Shown: positions 12,241 to 24,644 of the stretch, in pieces
Layout: each line of letters starts with the position of its first letter
Position numbering within the stretch: the first letter of the stretch is position 1
Assembly: GCA_017165825.1 (NCBI GenBank)
Contig: CM029384.1
Span: 7,214,914 to 7,278,913 of the forward strand
DNA from: Hepsetus odoe
Taxonomy: Eukaryota; Chordata; Actinopteri; Characiformes; Hepsetidae
DNA: 64,000 nt
Direction: 5' to 3'
Notes under the pieces: model-generated
Databases searched by the model: none
The model's input: the letters and a program-made list of their open reading frames with translations, nothing else
What the model was told of the DNA's origin: nothing
Position numbers and translations under genes: made by a program

Positions 12241-12876
12241 TTGATGCGTTATGCTGTGGCAGTCAGTGAGGTCAGCTGAAGTGTGTGTGTATGTGTATAA
12301 GAGAGAGATTATATATATGAGAGAGAGATTGAGAAAATGACAAGATAATTCAACATACTGTCAAGACAACATCTTGTTCACTCCCTTTGGTGAATATATC
12401 TATTAGATGTGCTTTTTTGTGACGACTGTAATTGTTTTTTGACATATAGATATAAACCTCTCATAGAAAAAAAAAAGATTTTCTTCATAATATATTGATT
12501 TTCTAGTTTCCTTGTAAGTGTAAGGGACAGGCTCTAGAACCCCATGACCTTGGTTAGAATAAGTGGCTCACCTAATGGATGCAGGGACGGAGGGTTGTTG
12601 TTCCCACCGGCTTTCTGCCTTAATGCTGTACATCACACATCAAGTCTCAGAGGTCATTGGCCTACACTATGCTGCACAGATCTGCAGATGTATCATAAAT
12701 TTAAATCGGTAAAAATCAGTAAAATTCTTTATTCTGAATTTGGGTGATACTGAAGCCCAGTGCGTATATGGATTTGGGTGTGCCACCCTTTTTTGTACAT
12801 GTTGTTATACCTACAGGTAAAGTTCTGATAACTGCAGATATGGTCCCTGGTCGGGTGCTCAGCGAACTGGTTTGAT

Positions 12877-13106
12877 GCAGTGGTATCCTAGTGGTTAAGG
12901 AATAGGCTCCAAGGTTCAGAAGGTTGTGGGTTTGAGTCCCAGACCATTAGGTTGCCCTGAAGTGCCCTTGACCAAGCTACCATCCCCATCATTGCTCCAA
13001 GGGGGCTGGACATGTCTGCACACTGCTGCACATTTGGATTTAATACAGAGGATGCATTTTGCTGTGCTGTGTGCTCACAATGACAAATATTCACTTTCAC
13101 TTCCAT
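12877..13106 (+). repeat. tRNA-derived SINE (family A), copy 3
   Basis: Forward copy with tRNA-like head (CAGTGGTATCCTAGTGGTTA, GGGTTTGAGTCCC) and tail ending in CTCACAATGACAAATATTCAC. Diverged relative to the copy at 32431. Confidence 0.7.
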
Positions 13107-13404
13107 TCAATCAAATCTTGTTAAATTTCAGTGCTGGAGAGAAAAACAAAGCTTATAGTGACTTTTTTTGGACACTGTTGATGTATATAATATAAGAGAC
13201 TAATATAAGAGACTAGGCCTATCATACCCTCCAACTGGTTGCTGAAAAGATGGGATTTCATAAAAAAGATTTATGAAATTATGTGAATGTACAGTCCAGT
13301 GAGCTCCTGTCTGTATGTTCAGAACACATCTGGATTGGGATTACAGCGACATCTGGTGGAAATAATCTGTAACACTGGGGAAAAAAGTATAAGCAGACTT
13401 TGCA

Positions 13405-13429
13405 ATAATAATAATAATAAGCACCGTTT

Positions 13430-13460
<31 letters not shown>

Positions 13461-13461
13461 G
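13405..13461. repeat. (TAA)n microsatellite
   Basis: Two runs of AAT/TAA triplets separated by a short unique segment. Confidence 0.85.
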
Positions 13462-13706
13462 CACAATTTTGTTAACCATCATGTATCCATTATTTAATGA
13501 AATAGCATTTATTGCATTTTCCTGTGCCTTTATAATTACTAAAACATCTTACAGTGTTTCATGTTCGATCAGAAGGAGCCATTTCTATGTTTCCAATTTT
13601 TTTGAATTCCGATTCAGCAGTCCAGTAATGAAAATCAACTTTAAAAATATATTTTTAAGTTGTCTAATAATAACCATCACTTCCAGTATTTTCATTACAG
13701 TAGTTC

Positions 13707-13810
13707 TGTATCCCCCCCATCCTCGCCCTGTGTGCGCTGGGTTGGACACCAGCACTCCCCCGCGACCCCGTTTGGGACAAGCGGCAGATAATGGATGGAT
13801 GGATGGATAG
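13707..13810 (+). repeat. 3' fragment of a SINE (family C)
   Basis: Carries the tail typical of a fish tRNA-SINE: CACCAGCACTCCC, CGCGACCCC, a GACAAGCGGCAGATAATGG stretch and a (GGAT)n run. The tRNA head is missing (5' truncated). Confidence 0.65.
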
Positions 13811-15600
13811 TTCCGTATCCAGTGTGTTTATCTTCTTGTGCAGCATAAGGCGCTGTGGAAGCTGTGACTGCAGCCTGTTGTTCAAATAGTGTTTTGCAGT
13901 AAGAGTAACAGTGTTTAAATAATAACAGCTTTTGTTACATTTATCTAAATATATATTTATTTACATATGCATCAACCTGGTTGACACACTGTATTACATA
14001 ACTTGCATATTAGTTTCATAACACTTAATTACTAAATAATGTGTAGTAGTTGCATTTTTACAATAATGTTTTTATCCTCTCCCCCATCTCTATATATTAC
14101 AGATAGTTGTCATTTTTTTTACAGCCACAATTTGGTCAGGAAATGGCTTTTTTGGAGAGACACAAAGATTTGAAGGTCTGAACTTTAAGTATTTTAATTA
14201 TGGTAAAATGGTGATAAATCAGGAAAAAACATATTGTGTTTTAAAATATAAATATGTTTTACACTAAAACCTTCTCCAAACTATTATAAATCAATGTCTC
14301 AGTCATCAATCAACCTATTTCTAGATATTTCCTTTTAATAACATTGTGTGTGCTAGCTTCTCAGGGCTCTGAATGATCTGAATGATCTGAACTTACTTTT
14401 TAACGATTGGGTTATACCAAAAAAAAAAAAAAAAGTTTAATCAATATCATTCAACCGAAAAGTTTCAGTTATTTGTTTTGTTGCCACCAATCACCTTTAC
14501 ATCTTATCAGCCGAGTGCCATTTAACTAGTCCTGGCTGAAGGTTGCCATCCTGCTGCAGAATAGAAAAAGGACCAAACTCTGTGCAACTGACACTTTCAG
14601 CCGAGCAATGAGCTTCAGAAATCTGCTAGTAATGCATTTGGCTCTCATCATGCAGACATTTTCATAGTCTGCTTATACATATTATGCATGCATTGATTTT
14701 AAGTTACTAAGAAACATTTAGGTAGAATGCTGATAAGGTGTGTTTAGTTGCCAGTAAGGATTTTGGTCTGATTTGAGTTTAAATGGTTTTGGTTTCTGTG
14801 TTCTGCTACTGTTAATCTTGCTTTCTTCAACCAGAATATGTTGTCTGTATACTGAACTGAGACAAACCTGGAAAATAGTAAAAAAAGAAGAGCTCTAAAT
14901 GAAACTAGCATGTCTTTTACTCACTTCACCAAGTTCAGGATAAACGATTCAACATAAATAAAACTTTTTTGGAAGATTGTTGGGAAATCCATATAAACAT
15001 TCTGAATGTGCTTTTGCTTCTGATTTACCTGCTGTTTTTTACAAAATTCTTGCAAAATCATCAAAACATTTCATCCTTAAGTGAGGTGTCCAGTTTATCT
15101 TAAAATGAAAATCAGGGACATATGCAGTATGGTGGTCATTAAAAAATGATATGAAATCCATGAAATTGAACAGTTCCAGTTTCATGTTTTTGACTATTGT
15201 CAATGTTGTTTGGTAAGAGGTGGCCTACGTTAGCTTCAATGTTCGTGAAACAAATAATATTTAGAGTATGTTCAATTGTAAATGATTTGCTATATTTGTA
15301 GACCCAAGACTGTAGGCATTCATTATCTGACACATTATAGTAGATTCACTTGAAACTTGTTAGTTTCTAGTCAAGTTTTATACAACGGTTTTCTCTGCAA
15401 CTAGATGAGCAAGTGTTTAGGGGTAGAAGGAGTGTGTTATGTTAACGGGCCCCTCTATTGGCCAAAATCAACACAAAGCAAGATGTTAATTGTCTGTTCT
15501 GTGGGGAAATTCCCAGAGATAGTCCCATCTCTGAACAGACCACCGTATATGGACCGTGTAAGGTAAAAAGTAACATCTGGTCACCAAAGCTATGAAACCT
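13811..15600. other. gene-free intergenic stretch
   Basis: AT-rich sequence with short poly-A and poly-T tracts. No convincing coding region, RNA gene or recognisable transposon. Confidence 0.5.
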
Positions 15601-15606
15601 ATAGGG

Positions 15607-15784
15607 CAGGGGTGGGCAACTCCAGTCCTGGAGGGCAGGTGTTCTACACAATTTGGTAGCTGCCTCTTCAAACACACTCACTAAACCTGGCGAGAATCAG
15701 GTGAGCTGAACCAGGTGTGTTTGAGTAGGAAAATCCCCAACCTGCGCAAGACACCAGCCCAGTGGAACTGGAGTTGCCCACCTG
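15607..15784. mobile_element. hAT-type MITE
   Basis: A 178-bp element with inverted ends CAGGGGTGGGCAACTCCAGT and ACTGGAGTTGCCCACCTG, the widespread non-autonomous hAT type of fish. The flanks CTATAGGG / TTGTAGGC agree at 5 of 8 positions, consistent with a decayed 8-bp target duplication. No coding capacity. Confidence 0.75.
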
Positions 15785-16659
15785 TTGTAGGCCAAAATAT
15801 TTTAGCCAGATATGTTTTAGGTATATTAAGACATTTCTAGTGATTGCAGGTCAAAATGAAATAATGATACATAAATAAATATATAATATTTATATCCGTC
15901 CTGTCGGTCGCATGCAAAAATGTGAGTGCTGTTTACATCCTGGCATTAATGTGTATTTGGGCCCATCTGATTATCGTCTTAAACTAGCGTGTGAGTTTGC
16001 CATGTACACACAAAGTGCAGCTGTGCTTCAGGCACCTCTGTTTTCATTTATCTCAGAAAGTGATCCAGTTCCTCACAGTAACTCCTAACATATGGAACAC
16101 ATTGACAAGCCTCGAAAGCTCCATAAATCTTCAACACTTTTCAGAACATCTTGTGAGAGGGCCTCGTTCATTCCAACAACAGCTTCTTTCGGTCTTTCAT
16201 TTCTTCCATATCTATAGTGCTCCTCTGACAAAATGGTTCACACTCAAAGTCCTCACAAGCAATTCTCTTTTTTGTGTAATTTAAATCAGCCTTGTCAGTA
16301 CTGGCAAAATGAGAGAAACTACCCCTCTACAGTGACCCCTGCTCACAGTATTACATCAATTTAGTCTATTAGTTTCATAGTAACTACTTCAATATCAATA
16401 GCCGAACGTTAAACGGCATTTTAAAGGACTAAACAGCAAATAATTTAAATAACTCGACTGCTCTGCCTGCAAGACAGACACATCTCCCACTGCTGTTTTT
16501 CATCTGGTGTTGCAAGAGTCTGATTTATGGGACTAGTCTTGGAAACTTTTGTGTTTTCACACAATTTTATTCCCTCTTGCAGAGTTTCTATTCACTAGAT
16601 TTAATGTCCAATGGGTCATTAACCATATCAGGCACACTTTGGTCAAAAATGACCACTGA

Positions 16660-16731
16660 AGGGGGCACCCGGATTTGAACCGGGGACCTCTTGATCTGCA
16701 GTCAAATGCTCTACCACTGAGCTATACCCCC
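16660..16731 (-). tRNA. tRNA-Cys (GCA)
   Basis: 72-nt gene on the minus strand. Acceptor stem GGGGGTA pairs with TGCCCCC (one G-T pair); U73 discriminator; A box TAGCTCAGTGGTAGAG; anticodon loop CTGCAGA (GCA); B box GGTTCAAATCC. No intron; CCA is not encoded. A T-run terminator follows on its own strand (complement of 16645-16649). Identical over all 72 bases to the copy at 16948. Confidence 0.96.
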
Positions 16732-16947
16732 CTCTTGTGGGTATGTGTTGACAGTCTCCAGGAAAGTTCTTCCATTAACCAGCCTTAAGTCTCTGGTAAA
16801 CTGGAGAGAAAGTAAAAATTAATTGATTAACTAATTAATTAAACCGTGTAATTAACTAATTAGTTATGTCATCCTGAACGTTTGTCAGAATTTAGACTAA
16901 TGCATGAACTATCCTGGATACAGTAAGTCAGCAAGGGTCTGCAAGAA

Positions 16948-17019
16948 GGGGGTATAGCTCAGTGGTAGAGCATTTGACTGCAGATCAAGAGGTCCCCGGT
17001 TCAAATCCGGGTGCCCCCT
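16948..17019 (+). tRNA. tRNA-Cys (GCA)
   Basis: 72-nt plus-strand gene with the same fold and anticodon GCA as the copy at 16660-16731, pointing the opposite way. Pol III terminator TTTT at 17030-17033. The two genes form a divergent pair separated by 216 bp, and the bases after each 3' end are also similar (TGGTCATTTT). Confidence 0.96.
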
Positions 17020-17936
17020 TAAATGGTCATTTTGGACCAGATTGTACCTAACCCACAGATGACGCAGCAGACGTAAGAAAGAAATAAATCAGTGTACAAA
17101 CGCACACATTCCAGAGACCAATCCCGCTGGTTAGACTCTCGCCATGCAGCAGAGAAAGATGCCACGTAGGCAGCGCTGCAGGCTTGGAGCCTTCCTGAAT
17201 GAGGGGATGGGAGGCTTTACAGCGACATCTAACGGGCGGTTTCGGTATTGCCCCGTATTTAACAATAACGATAAGAAGCAGGAGTGTTTTTTTTTTTAAC
17301 AATCAGATCCGATAAGAAAATAAATTAAATGACATCTTTTAGGACAGAGGAGGAATGGGCATATGTAGCTCCCCCAGTGTTGAGCTGTGGAACTGAGAAA
17401 TGGAGCACCACCCAATATCTTCATCTCCACCAGTTCCTGCCTTTACTAATTCTCTGGCTGAATACAGTAAAAAACCTCAGAGCAATTTTCATAAGAAATA
17501 GTCAGTTAAGAAGCACCTGCAGAATTTCTGAAGTAGATAGAGATAGGCAGACAGGTAACAGACAGACTGATACAGTGGCATATGAAGGATTCTTAGGCCA
17601 TCTTGTATGCAATGTCCTTTTGAGATTTTTCTGCAGACTTTAAATTATGCTTAAGTCAGGAAGCAGAGAAGGTCATTTCAAACGGGTCAGCTTATGGCTT
17701 TTGATGTATTCCTTGTAAATTTTGATATTTTGCTGAAGGGCTCATCCTCTTTAACTTGTTACAGATGTTGTGGTGTTTGCTTTTGGGGTTTGCTGGTCCG
17801 TTGAATACATTTCTTTCTCTACCACTGACAAGTTCCAACACAAACTCACAGTGGGATTGATCCAGTTTCCATACCTAATGGCTGGAGTGGTGTTCTTTTC
17901 CTTCAATTAGGTGCCCTTTGTTCTCCAAATATGAAG

Positions 17937-17990
17937 CGAAAGTTACTATTTGTCATTGTGAAACAGCACAGCACACAGTGAACCACAGAA
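17937..17990 (-). repeat. short fragment of SINE family A
   Basis: Only the GTGAAACAGCACAGCACACA / GTGAACCACA body segment remains. Confidence 0.5.
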
Positions 17991-18551
17991 TTCAGTATAT
18001 ACATATATAACGAAATATGGTCATGTGATCTGACTTAGTGTAAAATTATGAAATAACATTGGTTGCACAACTGCGTGTTTTATCTTCAAGTCACTCCTCA
18101 ACCCAAAAAAGGCCAAAAACTCCTTTGCTTAGCAATAGCGTACTTGGCTGAAATCACATGACTGTTCCATGATCTTGCTTGAATTGAGAGTTGATGGGAC
18201 AGTCACAGCTCACAATTGGCACAGTAATTTCAAATGAATACTGAATTAATTCTCTCCAAGAATATTCTCCTACTGACAAACCATCATTACTGAGCCCCAC
18301 TGGTAAGATCCCTGGCTAATAAACAGAGTGAGTGGGTGCGACTTAATAGCATGTTGCAGAGAGGTCATTAAGCCATGTCCACACAGGGTTTTAAAATTTA
18401 ATCAAGCGGATCTGGAAAATTATGGTTCAATTCCACAACATAGTAACAACCAACACAGAAGCTCGGATCTTCTAGATTTCTGGATAAAGCACCATCATTC
18501 TTCTGCGTATCTCTGCCCTTTTATATCACTTCTCACAGCTTTCTCATAACA

Positions 18552-18800
18552 TACAGTATGTCCTAAAGTTTGTGGACAAGGTGAGCTTTATTCCCTTTTG
18601 TCAACGCTTGGCTTAGGCACAGTGACCTTAAGCTCCTCTAGCTCCAGGGCGTCCCATCCAACTGGCCATATGGAGATTATACAAGTTGTGTGTGAGCACC
18701 ATCACCTGCTTATATCAGCTTTGGGTGGACCCTCAGAAATAGCTGAATTCATCAACGTGAAGGGGTGTCTGAGAAGTTTTGGACAAATAATGTATAGTTA
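18552..18800. mobile_element. decayed Tc1/mariner-type MITE
   Basis: Ends are imperfectly inverted: left ACAGTATGTCCTAAAGTTTGT, right GAGAAGTTTTGGACAAATAAT followed by TATA. No transposase is readable. Confidence 0.55.
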
Positions 18801-19559
18801 AAATTATAGCCATAGTCCATCTGAGCAGGTTGAAAATGAGAGAGGGAAAGAATGAATGAAATGCTTCCCTCTGGACTCTCCATGTGCTGGAGTCATAAGG
18901 TTGAGCACATGACTCTGTACTCACTCTCTATAGCATCTATATGGCTGACATGTGTATGGTTAAAAAATACGTTTCCTCAATATCTTCCAGTTTTTATCTC
19001 TTACACACTGATCTGTTTCATGGCACCAGGAGTATACCATTTGCAGACTGCAGCTTTGGAGCAAGGAATGGTATATCTTTGGTGAAATAGGCCTTTAAAT
19101 ATTGTGCTTGTGACGCCTGACGAGCTGACTGTCAGCATTTCCACTGGGACCTGTTGTATTTTGAGCTTGGGGGTTTACGTGCGTGTTCAGACCGAATGTC
19201 ACCCCATCATGTTTTATATCACGGGACTCCCAGCAATGTCTAACCCCGAAAATGTGTATTTTACTCAGACCAGAGACTAACCCGAAGCAAAATGAAAGAA
19301 AAAAAAAAAAAAACAACGGCGTTCACACATCTCAGTGCCTGCAATGGACTGTACCAAACCCAGCTGTCCAGGGGGGTCGTGGGCTCCGTTTAGAGGACAA
19401 AACGACCTTTTCATTAACGTGGACTTGCCATGTTGCGATGTTTATTCTTGTTTAAGATGAGCAAGCGACACGTCCGCGACATATCGTGGGTGAATCATGG
19501 CTTAAAGTTGGTGGTATTTGTCGCGCCTCCCCTACAGGAAAAAATAATGGATCACACCC

Positions 19560-19789
19560 CCATGACGGGATCATGTGACTACCTTCAGTTCGCCATTTTC
19601 CTGCTCTCCGCCGGCTCTCCCAGATTCGTGACCAACTCCCGCACTCCCAACAGGGTCTCTTTCACCGCCGGTGTCCCAGAGGGAAGGGTCGCGAACTCAA
19701 GAGCACGCGTACAGTAAAACGGAGGACACTGAAGGCCTTCACCTCGCTCCCTGTCGCTTGTTCTTACGGTGTCCTGACCGAGCAGGAGA
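19560..19789 (+). promoter_or_regulatory. atp6v0c: atp6v0c promoter and 5' UTR
   Basis: GC- and CpG-rich sequence just before the atp6v0c ATG, unlike the AT-rich flanks. It contains an E-box of MiT/TFE type, TCATGTGAC at 19571-19579, about 210 bp before the start codon. V-ATPase genes are known TFEB targets; use of this site here is inference. Confidence 0.5.
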
Positions 19790-21960
19790 ATGTCCGCCGA
19801 AAGCCCCGAGTACTCCCCCTTCTTCGCGGTGATGGGCGCCTCAGCGGCGATGGTGTTCAGCGGTGAGATACGCCTCACATTCATGCGCGGGCGGCGTTGC
19901 TGTGGGGTTGATATGTTAGTGTTAGTTGAGAAAAGTTTGTTTTAAATAATATCCGCCATAAAGTCGTCGGTGAAAACGCGCTGCAGTTTGTCAGCCGTTT
20001 GTGGGGGGTGAGGGGGGGGCAGGTTTCCATCACAGCGGATGACGTCCTCGTTGACGTAACGTCTCTAAATGATTTATTTTGCTTGATTTTTAACGATTGA
20101 AAGCTAGAAAAATGCCCGTGTGGTGTATCGCGGGGAAGGAGGATGGCCGTAGCAGCTGGACAGACGTTAGCTCGCTGCCTCGCGTCATTAGCGCAAGGAC
20201 ATTTTTTTTTTTCCTCCAAAATCGGACACATTTTTAGATTTTGGATCCAGTTTACCACGTTATTTCAAAACAGGTTCAGATTGGCACCTAAATGGCCATC
20301 GAGTCGTCTTCGTGAAGACGGGCCATTAGCTAATTAACATCAGCAGCTACCGAGGCCGATGCGACACTCTCCTTGTTTTATGGGACCGGGTCTATTTTTA
20401 TATTGGATCATATAGCGCACAGCCATGGTCCTACGCGTAAATATCGGCTGGTGGAGAGCAGCAGGGCGGAAGGCTGAGGGAGACTACACGAGAGGCAATG
20501 CCCTCGGTGTTTTTCGGATCTCTTCATGCTCTCCTGTCTGCTCCTCGGTGGCTTTAATTAATTTGACGCAGATCTTGTTCCCCTTCCAGCTGGGAAGGAA
20601 GTCCCGGGTTTTGGTCACGTGACTGCAGGGTGGAAAAGATGTCGGTGCGATGGCTACCTCTGCTTTATTCCTCCTCCTGACCTTGGATTTCAGTTCCTTC
20701 TAAGCCAGAATTGTGTTTTGCAAGCTTACGAGCGAGCATAGGGAAGGATGGAAAGAAGAGAGATCTTTGATGTTCAGTAGTGTGTGTGTGTTGAACCAGG
20801 TGCTTTCAAAGAAATCTTGCTTACACAAACCACATTGCCACCTAAATAGCTCTCATTACATGAAAATGCTCCCTGGTGTTCTCTGGTCGATGACTCTGAT
20901 CCATTCTCTTGTCTCTGTATCTCTTTAGCACTGGGTGCCGCCTATGGCACGGCTAAGAGCGGCACAGGCATTGCTGCCATGTCTGTGATGAGGCCGGAGC
21001 TCATCATGAAGTCCATCATCCCTGTGGTCATGGCGGGTATCATCGCCATCTATGGCTTGGTTGTGGCTGTCCTCATCGCAAACAACATTTCAGAAAAAGT
21101 CACACTCTACAAGTAAGTCAGTCGTGTACCTATCGTCTGATGTACAGCTTACCTTTAAATTTCCTCTTGTACGCCCATACCTTTTACAATGTTGTATTGA
21201 TGCTCTATGCTTGATTTGTAAAGGAGTGAGAATTTTTGAGGAAATGAATATGGTCAGATGTGTGTAAAGCAGAACTTCATAGCTTGGTTGTGTTTCAGGT
21301 TTAGTCATAGAGATTCCAGTTGGGTGCCCCGCTAAGAAATATTCCCAACTTGCTGTCTGCGGAAGCGGCTTTCTCTGCAACTTCTGCAATTGCTCGTAAC
21401 CTGAAAGCGAAGCAACTCGATTAATATTTTTAATTAAATCTGTCAGATGTGTCAAAGCAGAGTTTAATTGCAAACTACATTAGAAACCAATAAATCAAGA
21501 AGACAAGGGATCTAGTTAATCCCTTTTAGTCTTCAGATTGTGAGTGTAAATGGAAGTGCGTTGTTTTGTTTGCTATGTGGCATTGCAAGTAAGGTTATTA
21601 GTTGACTTCTGTTGGTGACATACTGAAATGTACTGTGATGTTTATGCTAACTTGTAGTGCGGCTTTGAGTTTCTTGAAAATCTGATTGGGTTAACTTGTC
21701 TTTTATCCTTTTAGATTTGTTTACATTTAAATGCCCCCTTTTTTCTTTTTTGCAGGAGTTTTCTTCACCTGGGTGCAGGACTGAGTGTGGGCCTGAGCGG
21801 TCTTGCTGCTGGCTTTGCTATTGGTATTGTGGGAGATGCAGGAGTCAGGGGCACAGCCCAGCAGCCTCGCCTGTTTGTGGGCATGATTCTCATTTTGATC
21901 TTTGCTGAGGTGCTGGGGCTGTATGGGCTTATTGTTGCCCTTATCCTCTCCACCAAGTAA
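19790..21960 (+). CDS. atp6v0c: V-type proton ATPase 16 kDa proteolipid subunit c
   Basis: Membrane c-ring subunit that carries protons through the V0 sector of the vacuolar ATPase in lysosomes, endosomes and synaptic vesicles. Three coding exons: 19790-19862, 20929-21112 and 21756-21960 (TAA 21958-21960), phases 1 and 2, total 153 residues against about 155 in mammals. The sequence starts MSAESPEYSPFFAVMGASAA and has four glycine-rich membrane helices. The proton-binding glutamate is Glu137 in the last helix (ILIFAEVLGLYGL). Splice donors gtgaga and gtaagt and acceptors ctctttag and ttttgcag are all canonical. Start chosen because it gives the conserved N-terminus. Intron 1 is GC-rich and holds a CLEAR palindrome. 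Confidence 0.97.
20614..20623. promoter_or_regulatory. CLEAR (TFEB) palindrome in atp6v0c intron 1
   Basis: GTCACGTGAC, a perfect 10-bp palindrome identical to the consensus for TFEB/TFE3, about 750 bp downstream of the atp6v0c coding exon 1. Known as the coordinating element of lysosomal genes; its use here is inferred from the target gene. Confidence 0.6.
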
Positions 21961-22930
21961 ATTACATTATTAATGATCATTATAATTATAACAGACAACC
22001 ACCCACTACAAACACACACACACACACACAAATACCAACTGAGACATCCACCTAATGAAACACATTGAGTAACTACAACACAAGAACCGAAGAGAGGGGA
22101 GTGTGTGTGTGTGTGTGTGTGTGTGTACGCGCGGGAGAGCGTGCGTGCTGGCTTGGGTGTGTGTGTGTGTGTGTGGTGGGCAAGTATTTGTATGTGAGAG
22201 CTCTCCTCTCTGTGTGTATTATAGTAGCCTGATGTGAGTCCCCTTGTAAATGCGCTGTGTAGCCTGTGCTTTTGTCTTGTTGGTGTTTAGGTAGATTCCC
22301 TGACCCTGCCGCTACACTTGTTTGCTTTTTTTTTTTTTTTTTTTTTTTTTTTTCCTCTCTTCTTCTTTCCCCCCCTCTTGTTTGAAGAACAAATCATCTG
22401 GGTTTTGTTTGTGTTTTGTTTTTCCCCAATTTTGGGACCATTTGATTCTAATGCTGATGTTGAGGACCTAACAAAAAAAAAAAAAAAAAAACTGCTTTTG
22501 TTTTTTCAATGATTATTTATGAAGATTTTGAAATGTTCATGAAACTGTTTAAACCGATCAAAGTCTTTATTGAAATCCCAATGGTCTATATATATAAATA
22601 CATGTATCAGAAATATATATCTGTATAGGTAGGTGAATTGCACTGTGGGTAATTTGTGCTTGGAGTTCCTCTGGATGTAATAATTGGTCAACATGGAGAT
22701 CTGTTTGTCTGTTTCAAAATATTGGTATGGAAGTTTACAGAGCGTGCGATTGTGAGTGTATGCACGCGTACGTTCGTAAGTGTGAATGTGTATGTTTTAA
22801 TTCTAAGGTGACATTCTTTGAACATGTGTAGCGTTATACCTGTAGTTACTACTGTTTCTGGTTGCATTGATGGGCAGACAACAGCCCAGCCCATCCTGTT
22901 TCCAAATAAAATTTCCTCAACTTCCTTCTC
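21961..22930 (+). other. atp6v0c: atp6v0c 3' UTR
   Basis: Follows the stop codon and ends near AATAAA at 22905-22910. It contains CA and GT microsatellites (22013-22030, 22101-22124, 22156-22176) and a pure T run at about 22325-22353. No coding sequence. Confidence 0.7.
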
Positions 22931-24640
22931 TGCTTTACTTATCAACTTTTTCCTCTGTTAAATTTCACTTTTCACAATTTGAAATTGTGACCACATTCAG
23001 CCCATGCATTTTCTCAAACAGCAGTGATTTTCACTCAGATGTTTGTGAGCGATTCACATGAAAGAATCGTTTAGTTTGGAAGTGTACTTTTACACACTAA
23101 CATCTCACTGAGGAAAAGAGGAAGGGATTGTGCTGAGGATGTGCTGGTTGAGGGATTAGTCGCCAGGTTGCCATCTGTCTGTCAGAATTTGTCCTTTACC
23201 AAACTACTACGTTGCATGCCCAATCCTGCAGTCCTCCAACAAATCTCTCCTGTTTTGCATTTCTTGTCAAATGCTCAACAAAATGAACATTGGATCTCTA
23301 GAACTGGTTTTGCATTTCAGCACTGTTCAAAACTGATCAAAATCCAATGGAGACATCCTGCAAATAGATACATGACCGGCTTTAGAGTCATGTATATTTT
23401 GTAATTCTGGCTTGGTGAGTCAGTCAACATAAATGTAAACTCAGATTTGTAAAGATGACACTTCACTCCAGGCTTGCTGGTACTATAGAAGCTCACCAAC
23501 AGACCTTAGAAAACCAACATTGACAACCACACTATTCTGCCCTAATTGAATAACAAATCAGTAGGCTGTAAAGTAAAATTCAATGTATTACTCTACAGGA
23601 ACCCAACATTCAGACTGGTTCCCAGTGATGGTGATAGGAACGAGATCAAACCAAAGTGAACGAGAACGAACCAAAAGTGCTCAATTACCCCAAAAGCTAC
23701 AAAAGTTAAAAAAAAGTTTGACATGAAATGGTGACAAGTATGTTTGAAAATGTCTGAGGCATGATTTCAGCTAAAAACAACACTAAAATCATTCATGGTG
23801 GAGTGGAATATGCAGGTCATTGTAAGGAGAATGAAACATTTTAAAGAAAAATGACCACTGTTTAGAATATTATAATATTTGTAAGCATTTAGAGGGGTCA
23901 CTGAGCAGGAAACCTCAGTGAGCTGGATAACTCAAGCCCAATGATTAGGATTAGGACATGCTCTTTTCCTATTACATAGGCGTTTCTCTGGACCCAAGTG
24001 ATCCGGCTGAAGAGAGAAATCCTGCCTTGTGAAATAACCCATTGGTTTCTTTTACCACCGCAGAAAACAGATCAGCCTGAATGATTGATGTATAAAGAAA
24101 TTTCAAAATATAAATGAAATTCCACTTCAGTTCAGTGTGTCTTAAAAGGGTATGTTTTTATTGAAAATATTAAATAGCTCTCTCTTCTGTTTCTAATATT
24201 TGCTGCGGTGCTGATCAGTGATCATGAACATTATGATATATATGTTTGTGTGTGTGAATATAAATAGAAGCTGTAAGAGGGCAAGGTCTGCAAATGGGTC
24301 ATAAACTATTATCAGATTAAATGTCACTTAATGTCTCATCAGAATGATCTGTAGCTATCAAAATAATGGAAACGTGAGAAAACCGCCTGTATAACCAATA
24401 AAACGAGCTAAGGCATGATTCTCATACAGTGAAAAGGGTGCTTGTGAGCAGGGAGGGGCTCACCTCACCCCCGCCTGGCTTTGATCCGCCTCAGAATATA
24501 GAGCCTGGTAAGAATATATCCTCATTTCCACGTTGAATGAAGTATAAAATCGAAGTAGACTGAAGTAAATGGCTACAAATCGTTAAAGATTATCATCCAG
24601 ATCTGATTGTGGGTCAGTAAAGCCCCTCCTTCCCATCACA
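22931..24640. other. intergenic stretch between atp6v0c and spsb3
   Basis: AT-rich, without recognisable genes. ORFs here have no family signature. Confidence 0.5.
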
Positions 24641-24644
24641 GCTC

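Noticed and set aside
19585..20258. Minus-strand ORFs of 99-125 codons over the atp6v0c promoter
   Set aside because: CpG-rich antisense frames without domain or splice support.
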